This document shows positions 25,390-34,283 of a stretch of 64,000 nucleotides of DNA, one piece after another (the stretch's first letter is position 1; every line of letters begins with the position of its first letter). Location: NCBI GenBank assembly GCA_028683855.1, contig JAQUHA010000021.1, positions 1 through 64,000 on the forward strand, in the 5' to 3' direction. The notes beneath the pieces were generated by a model. The model was not told where the DNA came from. It made no database searches and saw only the letters and a list, made by a program, of their open reading frames with translations. This DNA comes from Desulfuromonadaceae bacterium. GTDB taxonomy: Bacteria; Desulfobacterota; Desulfuromonadia; Geobacterales; Pseudopelobacteraceae. The translations under genes were made by a program, and so were the position numbers.

Positions 25390-26121
25390 TCACTGAGATT
25401 TTCTGTCGATCAAAACCTTGCCGAATACTTCACTGGCATTTTCGCCTTCTTTCTTGCCTACCTTGGCTCTGATAACGGAGATCAGGCTCTTCATCTGCGC
25501 CTCGGTCAGGCCGGTATTAAGTCCAACGTTGAAATGAGCCTGCAGTTGGGGATTGACGCCATCCATGCTGGCCAGCGCCGATATGGTAGCTATCTCTCTG
25601 CTCTGGAAGTCAAGGTTGTCACGCCCGAAAATATCGCCAAACAGGTGGCCTTTCAGAAACTGATCGATGGCGGGCGCAAAGGTATAGATTGCCCCGCTGA
25701 CAGGCTTGCCTACAAGTTTCGTCTGAATGTCCGTGCCAAGTTCGACCGAGCTTTTGTTGGCAGGAAGGGGGCTTGTCTCCCTGCCTACCTCATCCTTGAT
25801 CCCTTTCTTCTGCCGCTCTTCCATGACACCCATGAAGGTTCCGATACCGTTCAGGCTACGCGGAAAACCGGTATACGCATACAATTGCACCAGGATTTCC
25901 TTGATCTCATTGACGGTCAGGCCGGCATCAAGCCCTTCATTCAGGGAGACCTTCAGTTTTTCCAGATCTCCCTTGGCGGTAAAAGCGGCGATGGGGATAA
26001 TACATTGCTGTTTTGAACTCAGTACCAATTTTTTCTCCATGGGTCGCGCCTCCGCAATGGCTGCGATGATAAACATCATGGCAAAAATAATTGTCAGGAA
26101 CTCGGTTACCAGTCTATTCAT
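25390..26121 (-). CDS. Carboxymuconolactone decarboxylase (CMD) family protein, two domains, exported
   Basis: A 243-residue protein with an N-terminal hydrophobic segment ([16 protein letters not shown]) for export. Two CMD repeats follow: residues about 45-110 ([21 protein letters not shown]) and about 155-235 ([26 protein letters not shown]). The usual CxxC of AhpD-type members is not present, so peroxidase activity is unlikely; a decarboxylase/lactone role or a structural role is possible. It overlaps the cupin gene by 8 bases. Confidence 0.82.
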   Translation of the reverse strand: MNRLVTEFLTIIFAMMFIIAAIAEARPMEKKLVLSSKQQCIIPIAAFTAKGDLEKLKVSLNEGLDAGLTVNEIKEILVQLYAYTGFPRSLNGIGTFMGVMEERQKKGIKDEVGRETSPLPANKSSVELGTDIQTKLVGKPVSGAIYTFAPAIDQFLKGHLFGDIFGRDNLDFQSREIATISALASMDGVNPQLQAHFNVGLNTGLTEAQMKSLISVIRAKVGKKEGENASEVFGKVLIDRKSQ

Positions 26122-26626
26122 GCTTGCCACCCGGTTTACCGTTGTACTGCTCGTCGCTGACCTTTTCCAGCCACTCCACATTCTTACCGTTGATTGTCCC
26201 GGTGAGGGCGATATGTGTCATGGCGGTGGTGGGTGAGGCACCATGCCAATGCTTTATCTTCGGCGGGCACCAGATCACGTCACCAGCCTTGATCTCTTCG
26301 ACCGGGCCACCCCATTCCCCGGTTCGACCGACACCGGCGGTAACGAGCAGGCGTTGTCCGGTCGGGTGAATGTGCCAGGCAGATCTGGCGCCCGGTTCAA
26401 AGGTGACATAAGCACCGGAGTATGGTGCCGCGTCGTTGGCAGCAAACAGGGGATCGACCCGAACAGTGCCGGTAAAGTATTCGGCAGGCCCCTTGTAGGA
26501 AGCCTGAGTGCCGGCCCGGGTTATGGTTTGCGATAGTTTGATTTCTTCGGCGGCCAGTGCCTGACTGGCAAAAGCACCCATTGAAACGAGCAGGGATAGT
26601 GATAACAGGATCGATGTAATTTTCAT
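26114..26626 (-). CDS. Cupin-domain protein, exported
   Basis: A 170-residue protein with a clear signal peptide (about 1-25, ending ALA). The cupin barrel has [20 protein letters not shown] (motif 1, two His) and [16 protein letters not shown] (motif 2, His). Such exported cupins are usually adjacent to CMD proteins, as here, and both may act on the same carbonyl or ring-cleavage product. Overlap with the CMD gene implies co-translation. Confidence 0.85.
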   Translation of the reverse strand: MKITSILLSLSLLVSMGAFASQALAAEEIKLSQTITRAGTQASYKGPAEYFTGTVRVDPLFAANDAAPYSGAYVTFEPGARSAWHIHPTGQRLLVTAGVGRTGEWGGPVEEIKAGDVIWCPPKIKHWHGASPTTAMTHIALTGTINGKNVEWLEKVSDEQYNGKPGGKHE

Positions 26627-26676
26627 GGTTACTCCTCAACGCAGATCAGTGGTTCCAGATTCTCTTGGGCATCGCT

Positions 26677-27735
26677 TTATTTCAGATATTTAGTGAAAAA
26701 GGATGTGAGCTTGTCAAAGGGAATAAGATTCACCCGGTCGTACAGATCCACATGCCCGGCCCCCGGAACAATGTAGAGTTCCTTCGGTTCGGCGGCTAGC
26801 TTGTAGGCGTCCTCGCTGAACTCGCGGGAGTGAGCGGTCTCTCCGGTGATGAAGAGCATGGGGCGAGGAGAAATCGTCTCGATATCATTAAACGGGTAGA
26901 AATTTACGAACTTGACGACACTGGTGAGTGTCGGGTGCGTTGTGAGTGCAGGTGACGAACTCTTGGGAGTGAATTCTCCTCGCGGAGTGCGGTAGAAATC
27001 ATAAAACTCACGCTGAATTGGGTCGGTGTCCGCAGTTAGTTGATGTGCCGTCCCGCCGACGTATTTGGTTTCACCGCCCGTGAATTCGACATAGCGCTGC
27101 TCGGCTGCTGCCGAAATGATTTGCTTCCGCTGCTCGACAGTCTGCGAGTGCCCAAGTCCGCTACGGACAGCAGCGCCCATATCGTACATGCTGACGGTCG
27201 CAATGGCTTTCATGCGCGGGTCGATCTTGGCTGCACTGATGACAAAGCTTCCGCTTCCACAAATCCCGATAGCACCAATCCGATTCCTGTCAACAAACGG
27301 CCGGGTACCCAGGAAATCCACCGCAGCGCTGAAATCCTCGGCATAGATATCCGGCGCGACAACGTTGCGGGGCTGCCCCTCACTCTCTCCCCAGAAAGAC
27401 AAATCCAGGGATAGAGTTACGAATCCCTGTTCAGCCATTTTAGTGGCATACAGATTGGCACTTTGTTCTTTTACTGCGCCCATAGGATGCCCGACAATGA
27501 TCGCGGGGTTTTTGCTGTTCTGCTTCAAGCCTTTGGGCATAAACAGATTCCCGGCAACATTCATGTTGTATTGATTTTTAAATGTAACCTTCTCCATGGT
27601 TACCTTGTCACTCTTGTAAAAGTTATCTGCCCCTTTGGACTTGTCTGCCGCGGATACAACGCCAACGCCAGTAAAGACCAGCGTCATCACAGTGAGGATA
27701 AGTAAACTACAAGTAATAAAGCCATTTTTGTTCAT
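26677..27735 (-). CDS. Alpha/beta hydrolase, dienelactone-hydrolase-like, exported
   Basis: A 352-residue protein with an N-terminal signal peptide (hydrophobic about 8-29). The oxyanion region VGHPMGAVKEQS is followed by IGAIGICGSGSFVIS, where Cys takes the nucleophile position as in dienelactone hydrolases. Acid and base: LFITGETAHSREF and VPGAGHVDLYDR. It likely hydrolyses lactones or esters in the periplasm. An IS110-family element inserted about 13 bases upstream of the start, right before the GGGAG site, probably cuts it off from its original promoter. Confidence 0.82.
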   Translation of the reverse strand: MNKNGFITCSLLILTVMTLVFTGVGVVSAADKSKGADNFYKSDKVTMEKVTFKNQYNMNVAGNLFMPKGLKQNSKNPAIIVGHPMGAVKEQSANLYATKMAEQGFVTLSLDLSFWGESEGQPRNVVAPDIYAEDFSAAVDFLGTRPFVDRNRIGAIGICGSGSFVISAAKIDPRMKAIATVSMYDMGAAVRSGLGHSQTVEQRKQIISAAAEQRYVEFTGGETKYVGGTAHQLTADTDPIQREFYDFYRTPRGEFTPKSSSPALTTHPTLTSVVKFVNFYPFNDIETISPRPMLFITGETAHSREFSEDAYKLAAEPKELYIVPGAGHVDLYDRVNLIPFDKLTSFFTKYLK

Positions 27736-27772
27736 TTTGAACTCCCATGAAGTGGCCCTCTGTCAAGTAGAT

Positions 27773-27984
27773 AGTGAGGACGCACTTGTAGTCTTGATTT
27801 GCCCACTATGGGCAAGATGGTTCGTTAACCTCCCATTCGAGCTCTGATGCTCATCATTCCGGTTCAAGTCTGGCGTCCCAATCTCCAAAACGGATTCTTT
27901 ATGAACCCAAGGCTTATGCGGGCTTACCAGACTTCATGAAACCATCCGTGCATCGGAACTGAACCTGCTACTTCTTGCAACTGA
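27773..27984 (-). ncRNA. Probable bridge/seekRNA region of the IS110-family element
   Basis: IS110/IS1111 recombinases are guided by an element-encoded RNA located in a non-coding end; in IS1111-like elements it lies downstream of the transposase. Here the roughly 210-base downstream end, with no ORF, is the only place long enough. I infer it from position and size, not from a recognised RNA structure. Confidence 0.35.
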
Positions 27985-29019
27985 TTACGCTCTATTCGGT
28001 GACAGCATTTTCGGATCGAAGTATGTTTCTGCTTTCAATACGCCGTAAGCAATGGTCAGCAGCTTTCTTGCCAGGGCAACTACTGCGATTTTCTTTCCTC
28101 GACGCTTGTGGATTCTTTCAAAGAACTCTCGCAACGGTTTTGATTCGAAGTTTTTCATTCGCGCTACCGTGTGAGCACATTGCAAAAGAACCCGGCGGAT
28201 TTCATGGCGACCGTTACGACCGATATGCCCCAAGTGTGTTACGTTGCCGCTCTGGTAGATCGTCGGTGTCAGTGCACCGTATTTGGCGGCAGCTTTCTTG
28301 TTGTCAAAGCGACTGGCTTCGTCCAGAGCACCGAGCAATGTCCGCGAACTCAGTTTTCCAATACCAGGTATCGATTCCAGACGTTTTATCCGCTCATCAC
28401 GGATCGCTATCACTTTTGTTTCCAGTTCGTCTTCGGCAGAAGCTAAGCCTTCAATTGCCTTCATATACGCGGCAATGATGAGTTTGGTTGCTTCGCTGAT
28501 TGAGACCTTTGCCAGTCGGTCATGCCAGTCGGTACGGCTGAAGAACTTTTCCGGAAGCTTGATCCCTTCCTGCAGCATCATGGCACGGATACCGTTGATC
28601 AGGGCAACCCGTTTGCTTTGCAATACCTGACGAGCACTCAACAGTTCACGCAATTCGCGAACAGTACCTTCAACTATGTGAACCTTGCGAGGCAGAAGGT
28701 CACCACGCGCCAGCTCAGCCATCTTTCTCGCATCAACCTTGTCAGTTTTACCGTTGCACTGACTGATCCACTTCAACTCGTTCGGGTGGACAACATGGAG
28801 CGTTACATCCTCAACCTTCAATAGCGTCTGGGCGATCCATTTCATCTGGTTGCCGGCTTCAAAGACCACGTACTTCGGTTCGTCACTCAATTCTTTTAAA
28901 AACTTCAGCAAAGATCGCTTCTCAGGGAGTATCTCACCTTTGAAAATAACCTTTTTACGACCGTCTATCGCGTGAATAACAAAACTCTTGCTGCTGACAT
29001 CAATTCCGATGTAAATCAT
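27985..29019 (-). CDS. IS110-family transposase (DEDD recombinase)
   Basis: A 344-residue protein. N-terminal RuvC-like DEDD domain: YIGIDVSSKSFVIH, FEAGNQMKWIA, and KTDKVDARKMAELA. C-terminal transposase_20 domain: LESIPGIGKLSSRTLLGAL, KYGALTP and GRNGRHEIRRVLLQ with its serine/arginine-rich region. Full length and intact. These enzymes use an RNA-guided mechanism rather than DDE chemistry. Confidence 0.93.
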   Translation of the reverse strand: MIYIGIDVSSKSFVIHAIDGRKKVIFKGEILPEKRSLLKFLKELSDEPKYVVFEAGNQMKWIAQTLLKVEDVTLHVVHPNELKWISQCNGKTDKVDARKMAELARGDLLPRKVHIVEGTVRELRELLSARQVLQSKRVALINGIRAMMLQEGIKLPEKFFSRTDWHDRLAKVSISEATKLIIAAYMKAIEGLASAEDELETKVIAIRDERIKRLESIPGIGKLSSRTLLGALDEASRFDNKKAAAKYGALTPTIYQSGNVTHLGHIGRNGRHEIRRVLLQCAHTVARMKNFESKPLREFFERIHKRRGKKIAVVALARKLLTIAYGVLKAETYFDPKMLSPNRA

Positions 29020-29180
29020 GACCCAGCCCCCTTCTTGTATGATGTTTGTGCCTCGAGCACGTTGGCTACGCGCCCTAGTTTAACATCTACTTGATCGGGG
29101 CTACTTCATAGAATCTCCTTTCAGTAAGCAGGTTGGCCCTGCAGGTTTTATGGTCTCACTTTTGCTGAGTGAACAGATCG

Positions 29181-29651
29181 TTACTTGATAAGCTCAATTG
29201 TCACCTTTACTGGTCCAGCTACATTTAAAGACTCCACACCGGAATCAATTTTGCCGATGACGATGATGCCAGGGTTGGGTATCCTCTCGCCGTCCTGGCG
29301 ATAGTAGATGGCTACGTCAGGACCGGGAGACCAGTAAACGATATCGCCGACCGCATATGTAAAGGATCGTTTCCCTGCAGTCGAGATTGCTTTCGGCAGA
29401 TGGGCGTATTTTTCTCTGCTGAGCAGATCGTTCATGTTCAGTGTCAGCGGCAGCAGGGAAATAAACTCCCGAGTGGTTTTGCTGTCGATCATCGTGGCCG
29501 TGATGATCTTGTCATTGACTCTCAAACGTATATTCATACTCTCCGACTTTTTCTCACTCTCATTTTTCATGGTCTGCGCATTCGCAATGGTTGCAACACT
29601 GAGTATTGAAATAAAGATACAGGCTAAAATCATCTGGAGTTTTTTCATCAT
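29181..29651 (-). CDS. Cyclophilin-like-fold exported protein
   Basis: About 156 residues with a signal peptide (hydrophobic stretch ILACIFISILSVATIANA). The core MNIRLRVNDKIITATMIDSKT, FISLLPLTLNMNDL, YAVGDIVYWSPGPDVAIYYR and GIIVIGKIDSG is the cyclophilin-like-2 family fold, common in operons with flavodoxins, aldo-keto and alcohol dehydrogenases. It lacks peptidyl-prolyl isomerase residues. Its function is unknown. The start is uncertain: ATG 29651 gives the signal peptide; a TTG at 29669 has the better AGAGGA site. It is cut off from downstream genes by the IS110-family insertion. Confidence 0.8.
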   Translation of the reverse strand: MMKKLQMILACIFISILSVATIANAQTMKNESEKKSESMNIRLRVNDKIITATMIDSKTTREFISLLPLTLNMNDLLSREKYAHLPKAISTAGKRSFTYAVGDIVYWSPGPDVAIYYRQDGERIPNPGIIVIGKIDSGVESLNVAGPVKVTIELIK

Positions 29652-29703
29652 AATTTTGTATCCGTTCAATTTGTCCTCTTAAAGTAAAGACGCCTGCCTC
29701 CTG

Positions 29704-31023
29704 TCATTCGAGCGGCTTGATGCGATCGCCATCGCCGATGATCAAGGATGCAAGTGCCAGAAGAATCGCACCACCGATGAATGTTGCGGCGATAGAAACA
29801 TGATCCAGGAGTAAACCACCGAATGCGGCCCCCAGCATGATAGAAAGCTGGATTGCCGCTACAATCAGCCCGCCACCGCTTTCAGGTTCATCGCTGATGC
29901 CTTTGCTCAGCCAGGTGGACCAGCAAACCGGAATAGCTGAGTTCAAAGCACCCCAGGCAATCATCATAACTGCCACTCCCCAGAGGATATGACCAGCCGC
30001 CAAAAGTCCAAGTGTCACCACACTTAATGCCATTGGCAGCCACCTGAGCAAGGAATACATGTGGCGACCAAGAAGCATACCGGCTCCGTATGTGCCCGCA
30101 AATCCAGCCCCTCCCAGCCCAAGCAGGAGCATGGACAGCTGGGGCACACTCACTAGGGTGTAGGTTTCAAGGAAAGGACGCAGATAGGTGAAGGTGGCAA
30201 AGGCGCCGGCAAATGTGAGCATCACACCCAGCATGGCGAAGGCAACATTACGTCGTTTCAGCAGGCCAAAGACCTTGGCGACAGGTTGAGCGGCCTGTGG
30301 GGGCATGGCCGGCAGACTGATCCATTGCCAGATCAGATTGACTACGACGATGGGGGTAAGTGCCCAGAAAACACCACGCCAGCCGATTATCGCCCCAAGA
30401 TAGCTGCCAATGGGCGCAGCAAAGGTTGTAGCTAAAGCGTTGCCGGTATACATGACCCCCAACGCCTTTGGAACGGATTCCTCCGGAACTAGGCGCATGA
30501 TCGTCGCCGTGGCCAGAGCCCAAAATCCACCTATCGTTACCCCCAGAAGCGCCCGGGCAACCATTAACATGGCAAAGTTGGATGCCTCGGCAATTAGAAT
30601 CAACGACGCCAGCATCAGCCCAGTCAGCCCCATCAGTACATGGCGGCGGTCGATGCGCCCTGCTATGGTTGCTATAAACAGACTGGTTACCACCGCAAAG
30701 AGACCGGAAATAGAGATCGCCTGGCCTGCCATGCCGCTGGTCGCCCGCAAGTCTTCTGCTATCGGTGTCAACAGGCTGACCGGCATGAATTCCGAAGCGA
30801 TCAGCATCGCCACACACAGTGTCATTGAACCGACCGCGCTCCAGAGCTGCCACCCGGTAAAAGCTGCCTGTGTCGTTTTTGACGTGGCTTCAGCATCCTC
30901 ATAGCCGTCTGGCATCAATTCATCTAAAACAACGTGTGCAGCATTCTCATAAGTGCCTGTTAGCACCGCTGCAGAACCTGTATCGGTAATAATTCCAACT
31001 GTATCATCACAAGTAAAACTCAT
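29704..31023 (-). CDS. MFS transporter, NepI-like purine/drug efflux type
   Basis: A 439-residue, 12-helix MFS protein. ASEFMPVSLLTPIAEDL, RALLGVTIGGFWALATATIMRLVPEESVPKAL and IAWGALNSAIPVCWSTWLSKG closely resemble blocks of E. coli NepI, an exporter of purine ribonucleosides. An extra hydrophilic N-terminal stretch of about 50 residues precedes the first helix. Substrate is not provable. Its start (31023) lies 41 bases after the stop of the alcohol dehydrogenase gene, so they form one operon. Confidence 0.85.
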   Translation of the reverse strand: MSFTCDDTVGIITDTGSAAVLTGTYENAAHVVLDELMPDGYEDAEATSKTTQAAFTGWQLWSAVGSMTLCVAMLIASEFMPVSLLTPIAEDLRATSGMAGQAISISGLFAVVTSLFIATIAGRIDRRHVLMGLTGLMLASLILIAEASNFAMLMVARALLGVTIGGFWALATATIMRLVPEESVPKALGVMYTGNALATTFAAPIGSYLGAIIGWRGVFWALTPIVVVNLIWQWISLPAMPPQAAQPVAKVFGLLKRRNVAFAMLGVMLTFAGAFATFTYLRPFLETYTLVSVPQLSMLLLGLGGAGFAGTYGAGMLLGRHMYSLLRWLPMALSVVTLGLLAAGHILWGVAVMMIAWGALNSAIPVCWSTWLSKGISDEPESGGGLIVAAIQLSIMLGAAFGGLLLDHVSIAATFIGGAILLALASLIIGDGDRIKPLE

Positions 31024-31063
31024 GTAAAACCTATCTCTTTCGTTATGACCGTATATCAGTAGA

Positions 31064-32251
31064 TCACAGCGCCGACCGCAGCACAGCGACAATATCCGCC
31101 TCGCTCATCGGCGGCTGACCAGGCAAAAGCCCCTTGTCATCATGGATGATACGGACCGTTTCCTTGGCATACTCTGTCAGCAACGCGTCACCGATGCCGA
31201 GTTCAGACAGGCGGGTGGGGCAACCGATGGATTTGAGGAATGCTTCAAAGCGGTCAATGCCTTCAAGGGCACAGTCCAGATCGATGCTGTTCTTTGCATC
31301 GAGACCGAAAATGCGTTCGGCAAACTGCACGAACTTTTCCGGCCTGTGCCTGGCGGCAAAGCGCATCCAGGCCGGATTGACCACAGCCAGACCTGCCCCG
31401 TGGGTGATGTCGTGATAGGCGGACAAGGTATGCTCGATCATGTGCACGGGGAATCCCCCGTTGGTGCCCGCATTAACCCAGCCGTTGAGTGCGACGATCG
31501 AAGCCCACTGCACCTGGGCGCGAGCTTCCAGGTTGTTTCCATCTTCAAGCGCTTTCAGACCGTATTCCATGGCGGTGATGATGACGCCTTCGGCAAAGCG
31601 GTCCTGAATGGGGGTGCCAGCAACGCCGTTAAAATATCCTTCAGTCACATGGGTGATTATATCGCAGATGCCGTACGCGGTCTGATCCTGAGGCACACTC
31701 ATCGTGAGTTCGGGGTCCACCAACGCGACAACGGGATACAGACATTGGGCCTGGACAAAAGACTTTTCCTTCGTCTCTTCGTTGGATATAACCGCACCCA
31801 TGTTCATCTCGGAACCGGTAGCCGCCAGGGTCGGCACGGTTATGATAGGCAGCGCACGGGTCGGGACATACGGCACGGTCTGACCATGGAAGATCATATC
31901 CCAGGGATCGCCGTCATAGTAAAACGCGGCTGCCATAACCTTCGCTGCATCCATGGCGCTGCCGCCGCCCAGGGCGATGATAACATCGCAGCCTTCGTTC
32001 CGAGCGATCTTGGCACCTCGTCTGACGGTGGTGATTCTCGGGTTGGGCTCGACGCCGGAGCATTCCACCGTTGAGACGCCGGCAAGCTTTAGGCTTGCGA
32101 CTGCGCGATCATAAACACCACTGCGCTTGACACTGCCGCCGCCGGTAACCAACAGGGCGCGTTTGCCATGCTGGCTGGCAACCTCTCCCAGACGTGCGAG
32201 TGCTCCGGCAGCAAAGATGAGGCGGGTTGGGTTGTAGTACTCAAATTCCAT
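31064..32251 (-). CDS. yqhD: Iron-containing alcohol dehydrogenase, YqhD-like
   Basis: A 395-residue group III ADH. Nucleotide loop LVTGGGS with the second ALGGGSAMDAAK, then metal ligands in YGICDIITHVTEG and MIEHTLSAYHDITHGAGL (Asp and three His). EFEYYNPTRL at the N-terminus and VPTLAATGSEMN are typical of the NADPH-dependent YqhD/BdhA aldehyde reductases, which detoxify short and lipid-derived aldehydes. The divergent AraC-type gene next door is the same arrangement as E. coli yqhC-yqhD. Confidence 0.88.
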   Translation of the reverse strand: MEFEYYNPTRLIFAAGALARLGEVASQHGKRALLVTGGGSVKRSGVYDRAVASLKLAGVSTVECSGVEPNPRITTVRRGAKIARNEGCDVIIALGGGSAMDAAKVMAAAFYYDGDPWDMIFHGQTVPYVPTRALPIITVPTLAATGSEMNMGAVISNEETKEKSFVQAQCLYPVVALVDPELTMSVPQDQTAYGICDIITHVTEGYFNGVAGTPIQDRFAEGVIITAMEYGLKALEDGNNLEARAQVQWASIVALNGWVNAGTNGGFPVHMIEHTLSAYHDITHGAGLAVVNPAWMRFAARHRPEKFVQFAERIFGLDAKNSIDLDCALEGIDRFEAFLKSIGCPTRLSELGIGDALLTEYAKETVRIIHDDKGLLPGQPPMSEADIVAVLRSAL

Positions 32252-32340
32252 GTAATTCTCCCTGAAATAAGTCTTTTGGTTTGAAATATTTGATCCTGAT
32301 GGTTTTTATCGTACCGCTTAACGGTATAAGGCGGTAGAAC

Positions 32341-32370
32341 GATCCTACACGTTTATTGCCTGATCCTACA
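32341..32370. promoter_or_regulatory. Direct repeat operator, candidate AraC-type site
   Basis: GATCCTACA occurs at 32341-32349 and again at 32362-32370, 21 bases apart (two helical turns), between the divergent yqhD-like and AraC-type genes. AraC-family regulators bind such direct repeats. A third partial copy, GATCCTGA, is at 32292. An inverted repeat TACCGC/GCGGTA lies just upstream (about 32311-32336). Confidence 0.55.
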
Positions 32371-32469
32371 AAGCGTTCTAAAAACATTGTAATAGAAAAA
32401 ACGACTTGCTATGATTCAATCAGGGTTGCTTCGACAAAATACTGTATAAACAACTAATTAGGAGATTCT

Positions 32470-33378
32470 ATGAACGGCAAAATAAAATCGTCGCGAGAAG
32501 CCTTGCGGGAGAGTATTGCCCGATGGACGAATAACAGTGATCTGTATGCAAGCGCAATTCAGGGGTTATTTTTTTTCAGACAGGACGAAATGACCGAACC
32601 GATGAGCGTCATCTATGAACCAAGTATCTGTATGGTCGTGCAGGGTTCCAAGCGTGTGCTGCTGGGGAATGAACCGTATGTGTATGACGAGAATCATTAT
32701 CTGATCACGTCCGTGAACCTGCCTACATTCGTCCAGGCCATTGAGGCAAGCAAAGAAAGGCCGCTACTGGGGCTCAAGTTGACGTTTGACATACAAGAGG
32801 TTTCTCAGTTGCTGGTTGACAGTAATTTCCCCCATCATCGTTCGCAACAATCCGGTCATGGTATGGTGACGAGTGAGGTAACACTGCCACTGCTCACTGC
32901 CTTTCAGCGCTTGATCGACCTGCTTGATGAAGAGCAGGAGATACCGATCCTGGCACCGATCATCCGGAAGGAGATCATTTACCGCTTACTTGTGGGTGAA
33001 CAGGGGGCGCGTCTACGCCAGATTGCGTCGGCGGGAAGTCAGAGTCAACAGATAGCACGGGCGATCGAATGGCTGAAAAACAACTTCTCACAGCCGCTGC
33101 GTGTTGATGATCTGGCTGCCCAGGCTCGCATGAGCACTTCTTCATTTCATAACCACTTTCGGTCTATGACCGCGCTCAGTCCGCTGCAATACCAAAAGCA
33201 CCTGCGCATGTACGAAGCCAGGCGTTTAATGCTGGCGGAGTCACTTGATGCTGCAAATGCTGCGTTCCAGGTCGGTTACGAAAGCCCTTCGCAGTTCAGT
33301 CGAGAATACAACCGGATGTTCGGCGCTCCGCCGTTACGGGACATTACGAAGCTTCGTATGATGACTGCTAAAGAATAG
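32470..33378 (+). CDS. AraC-family regulator, YqhC-like
   Basis: A 302-residue protein. Residues 1-195 are the AraC_N domain (PF06719-type: IYEPSICMVVQGSKRVLLG, then YLITSVNLP); residues about 200-295 are the AraC HTH pair, LRVDDLAAQARMSTSSFHNHF and AANAAFQVGYESPSQFSREYNRMFG. YqhC senses reactive aldehydes and activates yqhD and dkgA. A divergent aldehyde reductase and the 21-bp-spaced repeats fit the same logic. Its start has AGGAG upstream. Confidence 0.88.
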   Translation: MNGKIKSSREALRESIARWTNNSDLYASAIQGLFFFRQDEMTEPMSVIYEPSICMVVQGSKRVLLGNEPYVYDENHYLITSVNLPTFVQAIEASKERPLLGLKLTFDIQEVSQLLVDSNFPHHRSQQSGHGMVTSEVTLPLLTAFQRLIDLLDEEQEIPILAPIIRKEIIYRLLVGEQGARLRQIASAGSQSQQIARAIEWLKNNFSQPLRVDDLAAQARMSTSSFHNHFRSMTALSPLQYQKHLRMYEARRLMLAESLDAANAAFQVGYESPSQFSREYNRMFGAPPLRDITKLRMMTAKE

Positions 33379-33400
33379 CCGGAAAGGACGACATCTCGAC

Positions 33401-34195
33401 ATGATTAACGGAAAGACCAAGCTTTATGCCATTATCGCCGACCCCATTTCCCACGTACGCACCCCAGAGGTGTTTAACGAGCTTTTCTCACTGAACTGCT
33501 GTGATGCGGTTCTTGTTCCAATACAGGTAGCTCCAGAGGGGCTTAAGGCTGTCTTGGCTGCTTTTCGTGCCATGAAAAATCTAGGCGGTTTTGTCACGAC
33601 GGTTCCGCACAAGACTGCGGTTGCCGCCCTCTGTGATGAACTTGGCGATGCCGGGCGTGCAATCGGTGCAGTTAACGCGGTGCGGCGGGAAACGGACGGG
33701 AGGCTGATTGGTAACATGTTTGACGGCGCCGGTTTTGTAGCCGGGTTGCGCTCCCAGGGGTACGATCCGGTTGGTCGCCGGGCACTGCTTGTAGGTGCTG
33801 GCGGTGCAGCCGCAGCCATCGCTTTTGCTCTGGTAGAGGCGGGAGTAGCATCCCTGACGGTTGCCAACCGCACCCGTTCGAAGGCTGAAGAGATTGCGGT
33901 GAGAATAGCCAAATATTTTCCAGATCGGCCAATCGTGGCGGGAAATGCCGATCCGGCCGGCCACGATCTGGTGATAAACGCCACATCGCTCGGCCTGAAA
34001 GCAGATGATCCGCTGCCGATTGATACCACAAGGTTGACACCCGCCATGACCGTTGCCGAAATCATTATGAAGCCAGAAACCACCCAACTTCTGGCCGCAG
34101 CGAAAGCAAGGGGGTGCACCATTCATTACGGACGCCACATGCTTGATGAACAGGTTCGCCTGATAGCTGATTTTATCGGAGCGATGGGCTCTTGA
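33401..34195 (+). CDS. Shikimate dehydrogenase family protein (YdiB/AroE-like)
   Basis: A 264-residue protein with the two-domain AroE fold. N-terminal GKTKLYAIIADPISHVRTPEVFN replaces the usual SxSP shikimate-binding serines with RTP. TTVPHKTAVAAL holds the catalytic Lys; IGAVNAVRR and the Rossmann LLVGAGGAAAAIAFAL then NRTRSKAEEIA follow; NATSLGLK is typical. The altered substrate loop and the detoxification setting suggest a quinate- or hydroxy-acid-specific paralogue rather than the biosynthetic enzyme (inference). It starts 22 bases after the AraC gene. Confidence 0.82.
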   Translation: MINGKTKLYAIIADPISHVRTPEVFNELFSLNCCDAVLVPIQVAPEGLKAVLAAFRAMKNLGGFVTTVPHKTAVAALCDELGDAGRAIGAVNAVRRETDGRLIGNMFDGAGFVAGLRSQGYDPVGRRALLVGAGGAAAAIAFALVEAGVASLTVANRTRSKAEEIAVRIAKYFPDRPIVAGNADPAGHDLVINATSLGLKADDPLPIDTTRLTPAMTVAEIIMKPETTQLLAAAKARGCTIHYGRHMLDEQVRLIADFIGAMGS

Positions 34196-34283
34196 CCGTG
34201 ATAAAAGAAAACTTACTCAGGATGATAGGTACAGCAGGAAGCAAATGATTGTCGTAGCTAACAATGGCGTACAGGAGAACATA

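Larger units (their letters stand above)
27748..29108 (-). mobile_element. IS110-family element, IS1111-like group
   Basis: The transposase lies between imperfect subterminal inverted repeats, 27748-27772 (TGAAGTGGCCCTCTGTCAAG...) and 29085-29108 (reverse complement TGAAGTAGCCCCGATCAAG...). IS1111 members carry such repeats whereas the IS110 group does not. A long non-coding end (about 210 bases) lies downstream of the transposase and a short one (about 65 bases) upstream. The outer boundaries are a few bases beyond the repeats. It splits the minus-strand redox gene cluster. Confidence 0.75.

Noticed and set aside
31142..32074. 310-residue plus-strand ORF across the alcohol dehydrogenase region
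   Set aside because: It is the reverse complement of an alcohol dehydrogenase with complete metal motifs; its own translation shows no family features.
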